A DNA stretch of 12,396 bases from Aadella sp043822885 (lineage in GTDB: Bacteria > Omnitrophota > Gorgyraeia > Tantalellales > Tantalellaceae). This document shows positions 1 to 6,565 of the stretch, piece after piece. The first letter of the stretch is position 1. Each line of letters begins with the position of its first letter. Under the pieces are notes generated by a model. It saw only the letters and a program-made list of their open reading frames with translations, was not told the origin of the DNA and did not search any database. The stretch covers positions 1 through 12,396 of the forward strand of contig JBDRBI010000089.1 in the NCBI GenBank assembly GCA_043822885.1, written 5' to 3'. Position numbers and translations under genes: made by a program.

Positions 1-2177
1 TACTCATCAAAATTCGTCCTTTTCCCGTATCCTTTTTCCGTAACGGTAAGGAGAGACTCCCCGGAACTGGCAATTACCATCTCAACGGCCTTATCGTTCT
101 TCTTGAGAGTTATACCTTTTACTCCCTGGGCGCTTCGCCCCATAGAACGAATGTCTTTTTCGCTGAATTTTATGGATTTTCCGTTCTTTGTCGCTATACA
201 TACGTGCTCGTCCCCTTTGGAGAGCGCCGTACTTATAAGTTTGTCTCCCTTCCCAAGGGTCATCGCTATGATCCCTCCTTTTCTGGGATTTTTAAACGCG
301 ATCAAAGGGGTCTTTTTAATTTTCCCCTGTTCCGTTGCCATGACGACATACTGCCCTTCCTGAAATTCCCGGATAGGAACGACCGCCATTATTGTTTCGC
401 CCTGAGAAACGCCAAGTAAGTTTATTATCGGCCTTCCTTTCGTTCTTTTCCCCGCTTGCGGTATCTCGTGCACTTTCAGCCAATGAAGCTTTCCTGTGTC
501 GGTAAAAACCAGCATATAATCATGCGTCGAAGCGACGAAAAGATGTTCGACGAAATCTTCTTCGCGTGTTTCCGCGCCGGTGACACCTTTTCCTCCTCTT
601 CCTTGTTTTCTATAGGCGCTCACGGGAAAACGTTTTATATATCCCGCATGGCTTAAGGTTATCACCATATCTTCTTCGGCTATCAGGTCCTCTATGTCTA
701 TCTCTTCCGCGGTCCCCGTGATCTCGGTTCTTCGCGCGTCGCCGAATTTTTCTTTTACTTCCATAGCTTCGTCTTTTATTATCCCGTATATTTTTTTCTC
801 GCTACCAAGTATTCCTCTTAACTTCTCTATCAGTTTTAAAAGTTCGAGGTATTCATCTTCTATCTTTTTTGTTTCCAAATTCGTAAGCTGCTGTAATCTC
901 ATCGCGAGTATGGCAAGCGCTTGTATTTCCGAAAGTTCGAATTTTCCCATAAGCGCTTTTTTTGCTTCTTCCGGATCCTTAGATCTTTTTATTATTCTTA
1001 TAACTTCGTCGAGATTTTGCAGCGCTATTTTCAGCCCCTCGAGTATATGGGCTCTTTCTTCGGCCTTTCTGAGGTCGTATTTAGTCCTTCTTATTATAAC
1101 TTCTCTGCGATGCCTTATGAACTCTTCCAACACTTCTTTGAGGGTCAACACTTTCGGCTGTCCGTCCACGATAGCCAGCATGATAACGCCGAAAGTATCG
1201 GACATCTGGGTGTGTTTATATAGCTGGTTCATAACGACTTGCGTGTTTTGCCCTCTCCTGACCTCCACAACTATACGCATACCGTCTCTGTCCGATTCGT
1301 CCCGTATATCAGTTATCCCGTCGATCTTTTTATTTTTGACCAGGTCCGCCATGGAAGTTATCAATCTACTTTTATTCACCTGATAAGGGATCTCAGTGAT
1401 GACAATAGCTTCTCTTCCTTGTTTTTTTTGCTCTACATGCGCTTTTGCGTGCATCTTGAGGCTGCCTCTTCCGGTTCTATAAGCTTTCCGGATGTTTTCT
1501 CTTCCGCAGATAAGAGCTCCTGTGGGAAAATCCGGGCCCGTTACTATTTTAATAAGATCATCTATCGAACAATCAGGGTTGTCGATAACGCATACAACCG
1601 CGTCCGCTATCTCTTTTAAATTATGCGGGGGAATGTTTGTCGCCATGCCCACCGCTATCCCGCTCGACCCGTTAAGGAGAAGATTTGGGATCGCCGCCGG
1701 AAGGACCGTGGGTTCTTTAAGCGATCCGTCAAAGTTAGCTCTCCATTCGACGGTCTCTTTTTCAATGTCTTTCAGAAGAAGCTCCGATATCTGTTTCATC
1801 CGCGCTTCCGTGTACCTCATTGCCGCCGCCGAATCGCCGTCGATAGACCCAAAGTTCCCCTGCCCGTCCACAAGAGGATATCGTAAAGAAAAATCCTGCA
1901 CCATGCGGACCAAAGCGTCATACACTGCCGAGTCTCCGTGCGGATGATATTTACCCAAAACTTCTCCGACGATCCTGGCGCTTTTTTTCGGCGCTTTGTT
2001 ATAGACCAACCCCATGTCTTTCATGGCGTACAGTATTCTTCTATGCACCGGTTTCAATCCGTCCCTGACGTCGGGCAAAGCTCTTCCCACGATCACGCTC
2101 ATCGCGTAATTGATGTAAGAGTCTTGCATCTCTTCTTCGATATGTATGGGAATTATCTTTTCGTTTCTTGTATACAT
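1..2177 (-). CDS. gyrA: DNA gyrase subunit A (3' end outside window)
   Basis: Breakage-reunion subunit of DNA gyrase, which introduces negative supercoils with GyrB. About 725 residues are visible, and the C-terminus lies beyond base 1. The start is the ATG at 2177-2175, preceded by a purine-rich AGAGGGGAAAAGG. The N-terminus is typical (IPIHIEEEMQDSYINYAMSV). The quinolone-determining region reads HPHGDSAVYDALVRM at residues 78-92, with Ser83 and Asp87 at E. coli numbering, so no classical quinolone-resistance substitution is seen there. The catalytic tyrosine is Tyr122 in RYTEAR. A GyrA-box QGRGGKG at residues 525-531 opens the beta-pinwheel DNA-wrapping domain and separates GyrA from ParC-like paralogues; the second box position is Gly rather than Arg/Lys. 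It lies 118 bp downstream of gyrB on the same strand, with a palindromic repeat between them, so the two are probably cotranscribed. Confidence 0.97.
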   Translation of the reverse strand, partial: MYTRNEKIIPIHIEEEMQDSYINYAMSVIVGRALPDVRDGLKPVHRRILYAMKDMGLVYNKAPKKSARIVGEVLGKYHPHGDSAVYDALVRMVQDFSLRYPLVDGQGNFGSIDGDSAAAMRYTEARMKQISELLLKDIEKETVEWRANFDGSLKEPTVLPAAIPNLLLNGSSGIAVGMATNIPPHNLKEIADAVVCVIDNPDCSIDDLIKIVTGPDFPTGALICGRENIRKAYRTGRGSLKMHAKAHVEQKKQGREAIVITEIPYQVNKSRLITSMADLVKNKKIDGITDIRDESDRDGMRIVVEVRRGQNTQVVMNQLYKHTQMSDTFGVIMLAIVDGQPKVLTLKEVLEEFIRHRREVIIRRTKYDLRKAEERAHILEGLKIALQNLDEVIRIIKRSKDPEEAKKALMGKFELSEIQALAILAMRLQQLTNLETKKIEDEYLELLKLIEKLRGILGSEKKIYGIIKDEAMEVKEKFGDARRTEITGTAEEIDIEDLIAEEDMVITLSHAGYIKRFPVSAYRKQGRGGKGVTGAETREEDFVEHLFVASTHDYMLVFTDTGKLHWLKVHEIPQAGKRTKGRPIINLLGVSQGETIMAVVPIREFQEGQYVVMATEQGKIKKTPLIAFKNPRKGGIIAMTLGKGDKLISTALSKGDEHVCIATKNGKSIKFSEKDIRSMGRSAQGVKGITLKKNDKAVEMVIASSGESLLTVTEKGYGKRTNFDE

Positions 2178-2205
2178 CCTTTTCCCCTCTCTTAGTTTGT
2201 TGTTG

Positions 2206-2290
2206 AGATTGCGTCGTCGCTGCTCTCCTCGCAATGACGGAAAAGAAGACCCCGTCTTTGCGAGGAGGCCTCAGGCCGACGAAGCAATCT
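2206..2290. repeat. Imperfect palindromic dispersed repeat, copy A (gyrB-gyrA gap)
   Basis: Outer arms AGATTGC (2206-2212) and GCAATCT (2284-2290) are exact reverse complements. Inner arms CCTCGCAATGACGG (2227-2240) and CCGTCTTTGCGAGG (2252-2265) pair with one mismatch around a short AT-rich centre. A further mini-hairpin GGCCT/AGGCC lies at 2267-2277. It shares the core 'TTGCGAGG ... GAAGCAATCT' with the repeat at 4835-4912. It fills most of the 118-bp gap between gyrB and gyrA and would form a hairpin in the gyrBA transcript. I recall similar 'GCAATGACG/GAAGCAATC' repeats from many unrelated bacterial genomes. No coding potential is apparent. Confidence 0.85.
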
Positions 2291-2295
2291 TTTCC

Positions 2296-4779
2296 CTATA
2301 TATCCAGATTCTTTACGTCTTTCGCGTGTTTCAATATAAATTCCCGTCTCGGCTCTACATTGTCGCCCATAAGAACGGTGAACATTTCGTCCGCTTTTAC
2401 GGTATCGTCTACTGTCACCTTCTGAAGCGTTCTTCTTTCCGGATCCATTGTTGTTTCCCACAACTGTTCCGGGTTCATTTCTCCGAGTCCTTTGTACCTC
2501 TGTATGGTTAGCCCTTTTTCCCCTTCTCTAAGCACATATTCCAAAAGTCCCTTGAGTGAGTATACCTGTTCTTTCCCGTCTATGGTAAAAATAGGTTCAT
2601 CTTCTTTTCCTTTTTTCTTTTTACCTTTTTCCACTTCCTCATCAATACTTTTTTCATAATCCGCGGGGTCCAACCCGAATTTTATTATTTCCGTTGTTAT
2701 TTTTTCTAAAGCCCGGGCTTCATAAAATTCCTGCACGGCCATTGGCTTATTTTTTTCTCCGTTCTCTTCGCCCTTCTCCTCTTCATCCATCTCTATTTCT
2801 TTTTCTTTCCCGCTTTTCTCTTTGATCTTTCCTAGTTCGTCGTCAGAATACAAATATTTGTATTCTCCCTCCACTTTGACCCTGTAAACCGGAAGCTTAT
2901 TGGTTTTTGGTTGTCTCATTTCTAGGTATTTCCCAAATTTCACTCCACGGCGCTCTATTGCGCTTGATAGCCGGTTTAGTTTTATCAGTAATTCCAAAAG
3001 GCTTTTTACCTTCTTTTCTGTCATTTCTTTTTTTTCTTTATTGTTGACTACGTTTATGCCTTCCGTTCCCTGGTCCACAAGAAACGCGGACATCTCCTCT
3101 TCCGTGCTTATATACTCCTCTTTCTTTTTCCTTTTTACTCTGTAGAGTGGAGGCTGGGCGATATAGACTTTTTCCTGCTCGATAAGATCTTTCATCTGTC
3201 TGAAGAAAAACGTAAGAATAAGCGTTCGGATGTGAGATCCGTCGACATCAGCGTCGCACATGATGATCACTTTCCCGTATCTTATTTTTTCTAACTTGAA
3301 TTCGTCTCCTACCCCGGCTCCCAGCGCGGTGATCATTGTCTTGATCTCTTCATTGCTTAAGACTTGGTTTATCCTAGCTTTTTCAACGTTGAGTATTTTC
3401 CCTTTCAACGGAAGTATTGCCTGAAATCGCCTGTCTCTTCCTTGTTTTGCTGATCCTCCCGCGGAATCCCCTTCAACAAGATAAAGCTCCGTAAGCTCAG
3501 GATCCCTTTCCGAACAATCCGCGAGCTTTCCCGGAAGAGATCCGCTTTCTAGAGCCCCCTTTCTTCTGGTAAGTTCTCTCGCTTTTCGCGCGGCTTCTCT
3601 GGCTCTGGCCGCTGTCAGCGCTTTTTTTGTTACCTGCGAAGCTACCGCGGGGTTTTCTTCAAAAAATGACCCCAGCATCTCATTAACAGCCGCTTCGACT
3701 ATTCCCTCTACTTCTGAGTTCCCGAGTTTTGTTTTTGTCTGTCCTTCAAATTGGGGGTTGGGAACTTTCACGCTAAGAACGGCCGTTAACCCTTCTCTTG
3801 TGTCGTCTCCGGCCAGTAATTCGTTTTTTATAATGTTCCTGGTTTTCCCGTAATTTTTTACCGTTCTCGTCAAAGCGGACTTAAACCCTGTAAGATGGGT
3901 TCCTCCTTCTGTCGTTCCGATATTATTCGCGTAACTGTACACGTTTTCCGCGTATCCCTCATTGTACTGCATCGCGACTTCTACGATTACCCCTTCTTTT
4001 TCTTTTTCGAAATATATTATTTTTTTATGCAGCGGATTTTTATTTTTACTCATGTGTTCCACAAACGAAGATATGCCTCCTTTATAGAAAAACTCCATTG
4101 TTTGTTCCGTTCTTTCATCAGTCAGGCTGATGGTAACGCCTTTGTTCAAAAAAGCAAGCTCACGCAGTCTGTTAGATAAAGTGTCGTAGCTGAAGATCAC
4201 GATTTCTTTAAATATCTCTTCGTCGGGTTTAAAGGTTACCGCGGTTCCTGTTGTTTTTGTTTTTCCGAGGACTTTTAGTTCCGAAAAAACTTTCCCTCCT
4301 CTATACTCCTGGTGATGCACTTTCCCGTCCCTCTTGACCTCTATCTCAAGCCATTCGGAAAGACCGTTCACTACGCTGACCCCTACTCCATGAAGCCCGC
4401 CGGAGACTTTATAAACCCTGTGGTCGAATTTTCCTCCCGCGTGCAAAGTCGTCATGACTACTTCAAGCGCGGGTTTTTTCATTTTTTTATGCATGTCGAC
4501 CGGGATCCCTCTCCCGTTATCTTTTATGGTCACACTTTCGTCCGCGTGTATTATGATGTCTACTCTGTCGCAAAATCCTCCCATGACTTCGTCTATGGAA
4601 TTGTCTACGACCTCGTATACCAAATGATGAAGCCCTCTTTTCCCCGTATCCCCTATATACATTGCGGGCCTCTTTCTTACCGCTTCCAGGCCTTCAAGAA
4701 CCTGTATAGTGGTCGCGTCGTACTTTTTGTTTCCTTCTTTTTCTTCGTCTTTTTTTTGTGATCTCTTTTTCTCCGCCAT
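2296..4779 (-). CDS. gyrB: DNA gyrase subunit B with long TOPRIM insertion
   Basis: ATPase and TOPRIM subunit of gyrase, 827 residues. The start ATG at 4779 has AAGGGG just upstream. The first ~20 residues are a charged Lys/Glu extension. The GHKL ATPase domain shows EVVDN (56-60; catalytic Glu56, Mg-binding Asn60), DNGRG (87-91) and GGLHGVGVS (127-135). The transducer has the QTK loop at 347-349. The TOPRIM domain has EGDSAGG (436-442), DADVDGSHIR (509-518) and the QRYKGLGEMNPEQLW tail (760-774). Gram-positive-type GyrB is about 640 residues. The excess here lies mostly between the PPLYRVKR stretch (543-550) and residue ~755, the same place as the E. coli insertion, including an ERR-containing helix (609-611). 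Two Lys/Glu-rich low-complexity stretches occur inside it (about 650-678 and 714-728). It sits downstream of the dciA-like gene and upstream of gyrA. Confidence 0.98.
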   Translation of the reverse strand: MAEKKRSQKKDEEKEGNKKYDATTIQVLEGLEAVRKRPAMYIGDTGKRGLHHLVYEVVDNSIDEVMGGFCDRVDIIIHADESVTIKDNGRGIPVDMHKKMKKPALEVVMTTLHAGGKFDHRVYKVSGGLHGVGVSVVNGLSEWLEIEVKRDGKVHHQEYRGGKVFSELKVLGKTKTTGTAVTFKPDEEIFKEIVIFSYDTLSNRLRELAFLNKGVTISLTDERTEQTMEFFYKGGISSFVEHMSKNKNPLHKKIIYFEKEKEGVIVEVAMQYNEGYAENVYSYANNIGTTEGGTHLTGFKSALTRTVKNYGKTRNIIKNELLAGDDTREGLTAVLSVKVPNPQFEGQTKTKLGNSEVEGIVEAAVNEMLGSFFEENPAVASQVTKKALTAARAREAARKARELTRRKGALESGSLPGKLADCSERDPELTELYLVEGDSAGGSAKQGRDRRFQAILPLKGKILNVEKARINQVLSNEEIKTMITALGAGVGDEFKLEKIRYGKVIIMCDADVDGSHIRTLILTFFFRQMKDLIEQEKVYIAQPPLYRVKRKKKEEYISTEEEMSAFLVDQGTEGINVVNNKEKKEMTEKKVKSLLELLIKLNRLSSAIERRGVKFGKYLEMRQPKTNKLPVYRVKVEGEYKYLYSDDELGKIKEKSGKEKEIEMDEEEKGEENGEKNKPMAVQEFYEARALEKITTEIIKFGLDPADYEKSIDEEVEKGKKKKGKEDEPIFTIDGKEQVYSLKGLLEYVLREGEKGLTIQRYKGLGEMNPEQLWETTMDPERRTLQKVTVDDTVKADEMFTVLMGDNVEPRREFILKHAKDVKNLDI

Positions 4780-4834
4780 ATTTCCCCTTCTTTTCGTAAT
4801 AGTTCAGTTATGCAAGATAGAATCGTCTCAAACT

Positions 4835-4912
4835 GTCATTGCGAGGGCGCTTTAGCGCCCGAAGCAATCTATTCTAAAATCATACAGGTTGCTTCGCTTC
4901 GCTCGCAATGAC
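4835..4912. repeat. Imperfect palindromic dispersed repeat, copy B (dciA-gyrB gap)
   Basis: Outer arms GTCATTGCGAG (4835-4845) and CTCGCAATGAC (4902-4912) are perfect reverse complements. Next inward, GAAGCAA (4861-4867) pairs with TTGCTTC (4889-4895). A nested hairpin GGGCGCT-tt-AGCGCCC lies at 4845-4860. Same family as 2206-2290, with partly inverted module order. It occupies nearly half of the 184-bp gap (4780-4963) between the dciA-like gene and gyrB; the rest of the gap is AT-rich and I see nothing else in it. It lies upstream of the gyrB ribosome binding site, so it would be part of a dnaN-dciA-gyrB readthrough transcript. Confidence 0.85.
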
Positions 4913-4963
4913 GCGGGCTGCAGTATTTTATTACTGAAAACAACCGAACTATTCCTTCTTTTC

Positions 4964-5269
4964 TTATTCTTCTAAGCTTCCTATTCGGAACCTTATGTCT
5001 TTTATTTTTCTTTTACTTTTGTACTTATCATTAAACTCGTTTTTTATTTTTTCTTTTTCTAAAGTGAATTTATACAGCCAGGCCGAACTGCCTACTTCTA
5101 CTATGAGCGTTCCTTTTTTTAAACTTATCACCTGCGCGTTTTTTTTAAGATCGTTATTGTTTATTTCTCTCCACGCGTCAATTATCGGGGTCCCTTTTTT
5201 ATGAGCGTTCTCTCCGATCTTTCTTAAAAGCCCTTCTATCACACTTTTAACATGTCTTTCTGTTTTCAT
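4964..5269 (-). CDS. dciA: DUF721/DciA family protein, probable replicative helicase-loading factor
   Basis: A 101-residue basic protein. The DUF721 core is visible as GTLIVEVGSSAWLYKF (residues 53-68): a short hydrophobic strand followed by 'sAWlyk.tlek.kI', typical of the family. The N-terminal part has the usual 'ViegllrkIg' helix (residues 10-19) and the 'aWreI' motif (32-36). DciA proteins interact with the DnaB helicase and are the likely helicase operators in bacteria without DnaC/DnaI loaders; that role is taken from the family, not shown here. The start is ATG at 5269, 11 bp after the dnaN stop, with only a weak AAAGAGAAA ahead of it, so translation is probably coupled to dnaN. Position between dnaN and gyrB is classic for this family, although recF is missing from the neighbourhood. 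Confidence 0.85.
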   Translation of the reverse strand: MKTERHVKSVIEGLLRKIGENAHKKGTPIIDAWREINNNDLKKNAQVISLKKGTLIVEVGSSAWLYKFTLEKEKIKNEFNDKYKSKRKIKDIRFRIGSLEE

Positions 5270-5280
5270 TTTTCTCTTTT

Positions 5281-6384
5281 TTATACAGCTATTTGCATAG
5301 GCAGAACCACATATGTATACTCGTCTCCCTTTCTGAGGACCCCGGGCTTATTCGCTCCGTTGATCTCAAAAGAGATCTCTTCGTCCGACAAATTTTTTAA
5401 TACATCCATCAAATACCTCGGGTTAAACCCTATTTCTATCTCATTGTTCCCCGTGTAATCTATATCAATTTCTTCCTTAGTCTCTCCTAAGTATGGCGTG
5501 TTTTTAGATATTATCATTTTCTTCTTCTTTATGCTCAGTTTTATTGCCATAGAATCCTGGTCTGTGAAAATACTCGCTCTTCTTGCCGCATCTAAAAATT
5601 CTCCTCTTCCTATTTTTACTTCTTCTCCTGTCCGTTCCGGAATAACCTTTTTATAATTCGGGTATTCCCCTTCTATAAGGCGTGAAAGAACAAAGCTTTT
5701 ATCAATAGAGAAAGAAACCTGATTTTCGTTGAATTTTATCTCTACATCTCCTTCATCCATCAACATTCTTTTTACTTCCTGAACCGCCTTTATTGGTATC
5801 ACAATGGTTTTATCCACTAAGGTTTTTTTGGGTAGTGTCTTTTCGCTTATAGCCAGCCTTCTCCCGTCAGTTGCGACTAATTTTAGTTTATCTCCTTTGA
5901 TCGAAAAATATATCCCGGTCAAAATAAACCTGCTATCATCTCTACTTATAGCGAAATCCGTAAGATTAAACATCTCTTTTAATGTTTTTTGCTCTATTGT
6001 TACGGCGTCTTTGTTTTTAAAGGCCGGAAGCTGCGGAAACTCTTCTTTTGGCAGGCCTATTATTTTAAACTGCGATTTTCCGCTTCTTATGTTCATAAAA
6101 TTGTTTTTCCTGGTGGACAAAATTACTTCATTGCCGTCAGGAAGAGCTTTTATGATGTCGAAAAATTTTCTTGCCGGGACAGTTATTGCCCCGGGTTCTT
6201 CCATTGAAACGGATATTTTGGAACTTATTCCTATATCAAGGTCAGTGGCGGTCAAAGTTAAAAAGTCGTTCTCCGCGTCCAAAAGAACATTGCTTAGTAT
6301 AGGAAGGCTTGTTTTTTGAGAAACAGCATTTTGTACGATCTGTATTCCCTCTAGCAAAGATTCTTTTACTGTTTTAATTTCCAT
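5281..6384 (-). CDS. dnaN: DNA polymerase III beta subunit (sliding clamp)
   Basis: Ring-shaped processivity clamp for the replicative polymerase, 367 residues, the usual family length. It fits three successive clamp domains of about 120 residues each. Recognisable pieces are the N-terminal 'GIQIVQNAVSQKTSLPILS' (residues 13-31), 'LTATDLDIGI' (44-53), 'TDGRRLA' in the middle domain, and the C-terminal YVVLPMQ, equivalent to the conserved 'YvvMPmr' end that lines the partner-binding pocket. The start is fixed by a perfect AGGAGG Shine-Dalgarno (complement of 6389-6394) four bases before ATG at 6384. It is the first gene after the candidate oriC and begins the dnaN-dciA-gyrB-gyrA run. A weak TATAAT-like hexamer on the minus strand (6481-6486) could serve it, but no good -35 is seen. 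Confidence 0.98.
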   Translation of the reverse strand: MEIKTVKESLLEGIQIVQNAVSQKTSLPILSNVLLDAENDFLTLTATDLDIGISSKISVSMEEPGAITVPARKFFDIIKALPDGNEVILSTRKNNFMNIRSGKSQFKIIGLPKEEFPQLPAFKNKDAVTIEQKTLKEMFNLTDFAISRDDSRFILTGIYFSIKGDKLKLVATDGRRLAISEKTLPKKTLVDKTIVIPIKAVQEVKRMLMDEGDVEIKFNENQVSFSIDKSFVLSRLIEGEYPNYKKVIPERTGEEVKIGRGEFLDAARRASIFTDQDSMAIKLSIKKKKMIISKNTPYLGETKEEIDIDYTGNNEIEIGFNPRYLMDVLKNLSDEEISFEINGANKPGVLRKGDEYTYVVLPMQIAV

Positions 6385-6426
6385 TTGTCCTCCTATATTG
6401 CTATTAGTTTGTTTTTTCTAAAAAAA

Positions 6427-6441
6427 TAGTAGCCGTATTAG
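6427..6441 (+). other. Possible DnaA-trio element
   Basis: Read 3'-to-5' from 6441 on the plus strand, the triplets are GAT, TAT, GCC, GAT, GAT, all in one register and followed by A-rich DNA. The trio motif known from Bacillus subtilis (3'-GAT-like triplets) lies between DnaA boxes with a GC-rich spacer and the unwinding element, on the strand whose 3' side faces the boxes. Order and polarity agree here: box at 6461, GC-richer spacer, triplets, AT-rich tract toward dnaN. One triplet (GCC) does not fit, and short TAG runs occur by chance in AT-rich DNA. Confidence 0.3.
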
Positions 6442-6460
6442 TAAAAGGGCTTGTGCCTTC

Positions 6461-6469
6461 TGTGGATAA
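6461..6469 (-). promoter_or_regulatory. DnaA box, perfect TTATCCACA
   Basis: The plus strand reads TGTGGATAA, so the consensus TTATCCACA is on the minus strand. It is the box closest to dnaN and to the possible DnaA-trio. Confidence 0.88.
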
Positions 6470-6513
6470 ACACACAACCAATTATAAATAAAAGGTTTAT
6501 AAAAATAACAACC

Positions 6514-6522
6514 TGTGGATAA
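6514..6522 (-). promoter_or_regulatory. DnaA box, perfect TTATCCACA
   Basis: Plus strand TGTGGATAA, same orientation as the box at 6461, 53 bp away (about five helical turns). An AT-rich tract lies between the two. Confidence 0.88.
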
Positions 6523-6543
6523 AAAACCAAGACACTCTTAAAA

Positions 6544-6565
6544 GATATCCACAGGATATCCACAG
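6544..6565 (+). promoter_or_regulatory. Tandem pair of DnaA boxes in an exact 11-bp direct repeat
   Basis: GATATCCACAG occurs twice back to back (6544-6554 and 6555-6565). Each copy contains ATATCCACA, one mismatch from the TTATCCACA consensus, in the opposite orientation to the other two boxes. The 11-bp period puts both on the same helix face, suiting cooperative DnaA binding. The second unit ends directly against the dnaA stop codon (complement of 6566-6568). Confidence 0.82.

Larger units (their letters stand above)
6385..6565. other. Candidate oriC (dnaA-dnaN intergenic region)
   Basis: A 181-bp AT-rich non-coding region between the dnaA stop and the dnaN ribosome binding site. It holds four DnaA boxes: two perfect (6461-6469, 6514-6522) and a tandem pair (6545-6553, 6556-6564). 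A strongly AT-rich tract lies between the boxes (6480-6512), and another lies on the dnaN side (6395-6426). A short GC-richer segment (6447-6456) separates the nearest box from TAG triplets at 6427-6441. DnaA boxes next to dnaA and dnaN, together with the reversal of strand purine bias and gene direction across the region, support an origin. Replication start has not been mapped, and the 8.0-8.26 kb region with one further box may be part of a bipartite origin. Confidence 0.8.

Noticed and set aside
694..1383. Plus-strand 229-codon frame opposite gyrA
   Set aside because: Ser/Phe/Ile-rich composition typical of antisense to a conserved gene; the minus strand encodes unambiguous GyrA throughout.
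2192..2461. Minus-strand frame of 89 codons overlapping the gyrB 3' end
   Set aside because: Runs out of frame through the conserved gyrB C-terminus and the palindromic repeat; no RBS or family resemblance.
6481..6511. dnaN promoter from TATAAT at 6481-6486 (minus) with TTGTTA at 6506-6511
   Set aside because: The spacer is 19 bp and the -35 is poor in AT-rich origin DNA, so not annotated as a feature.
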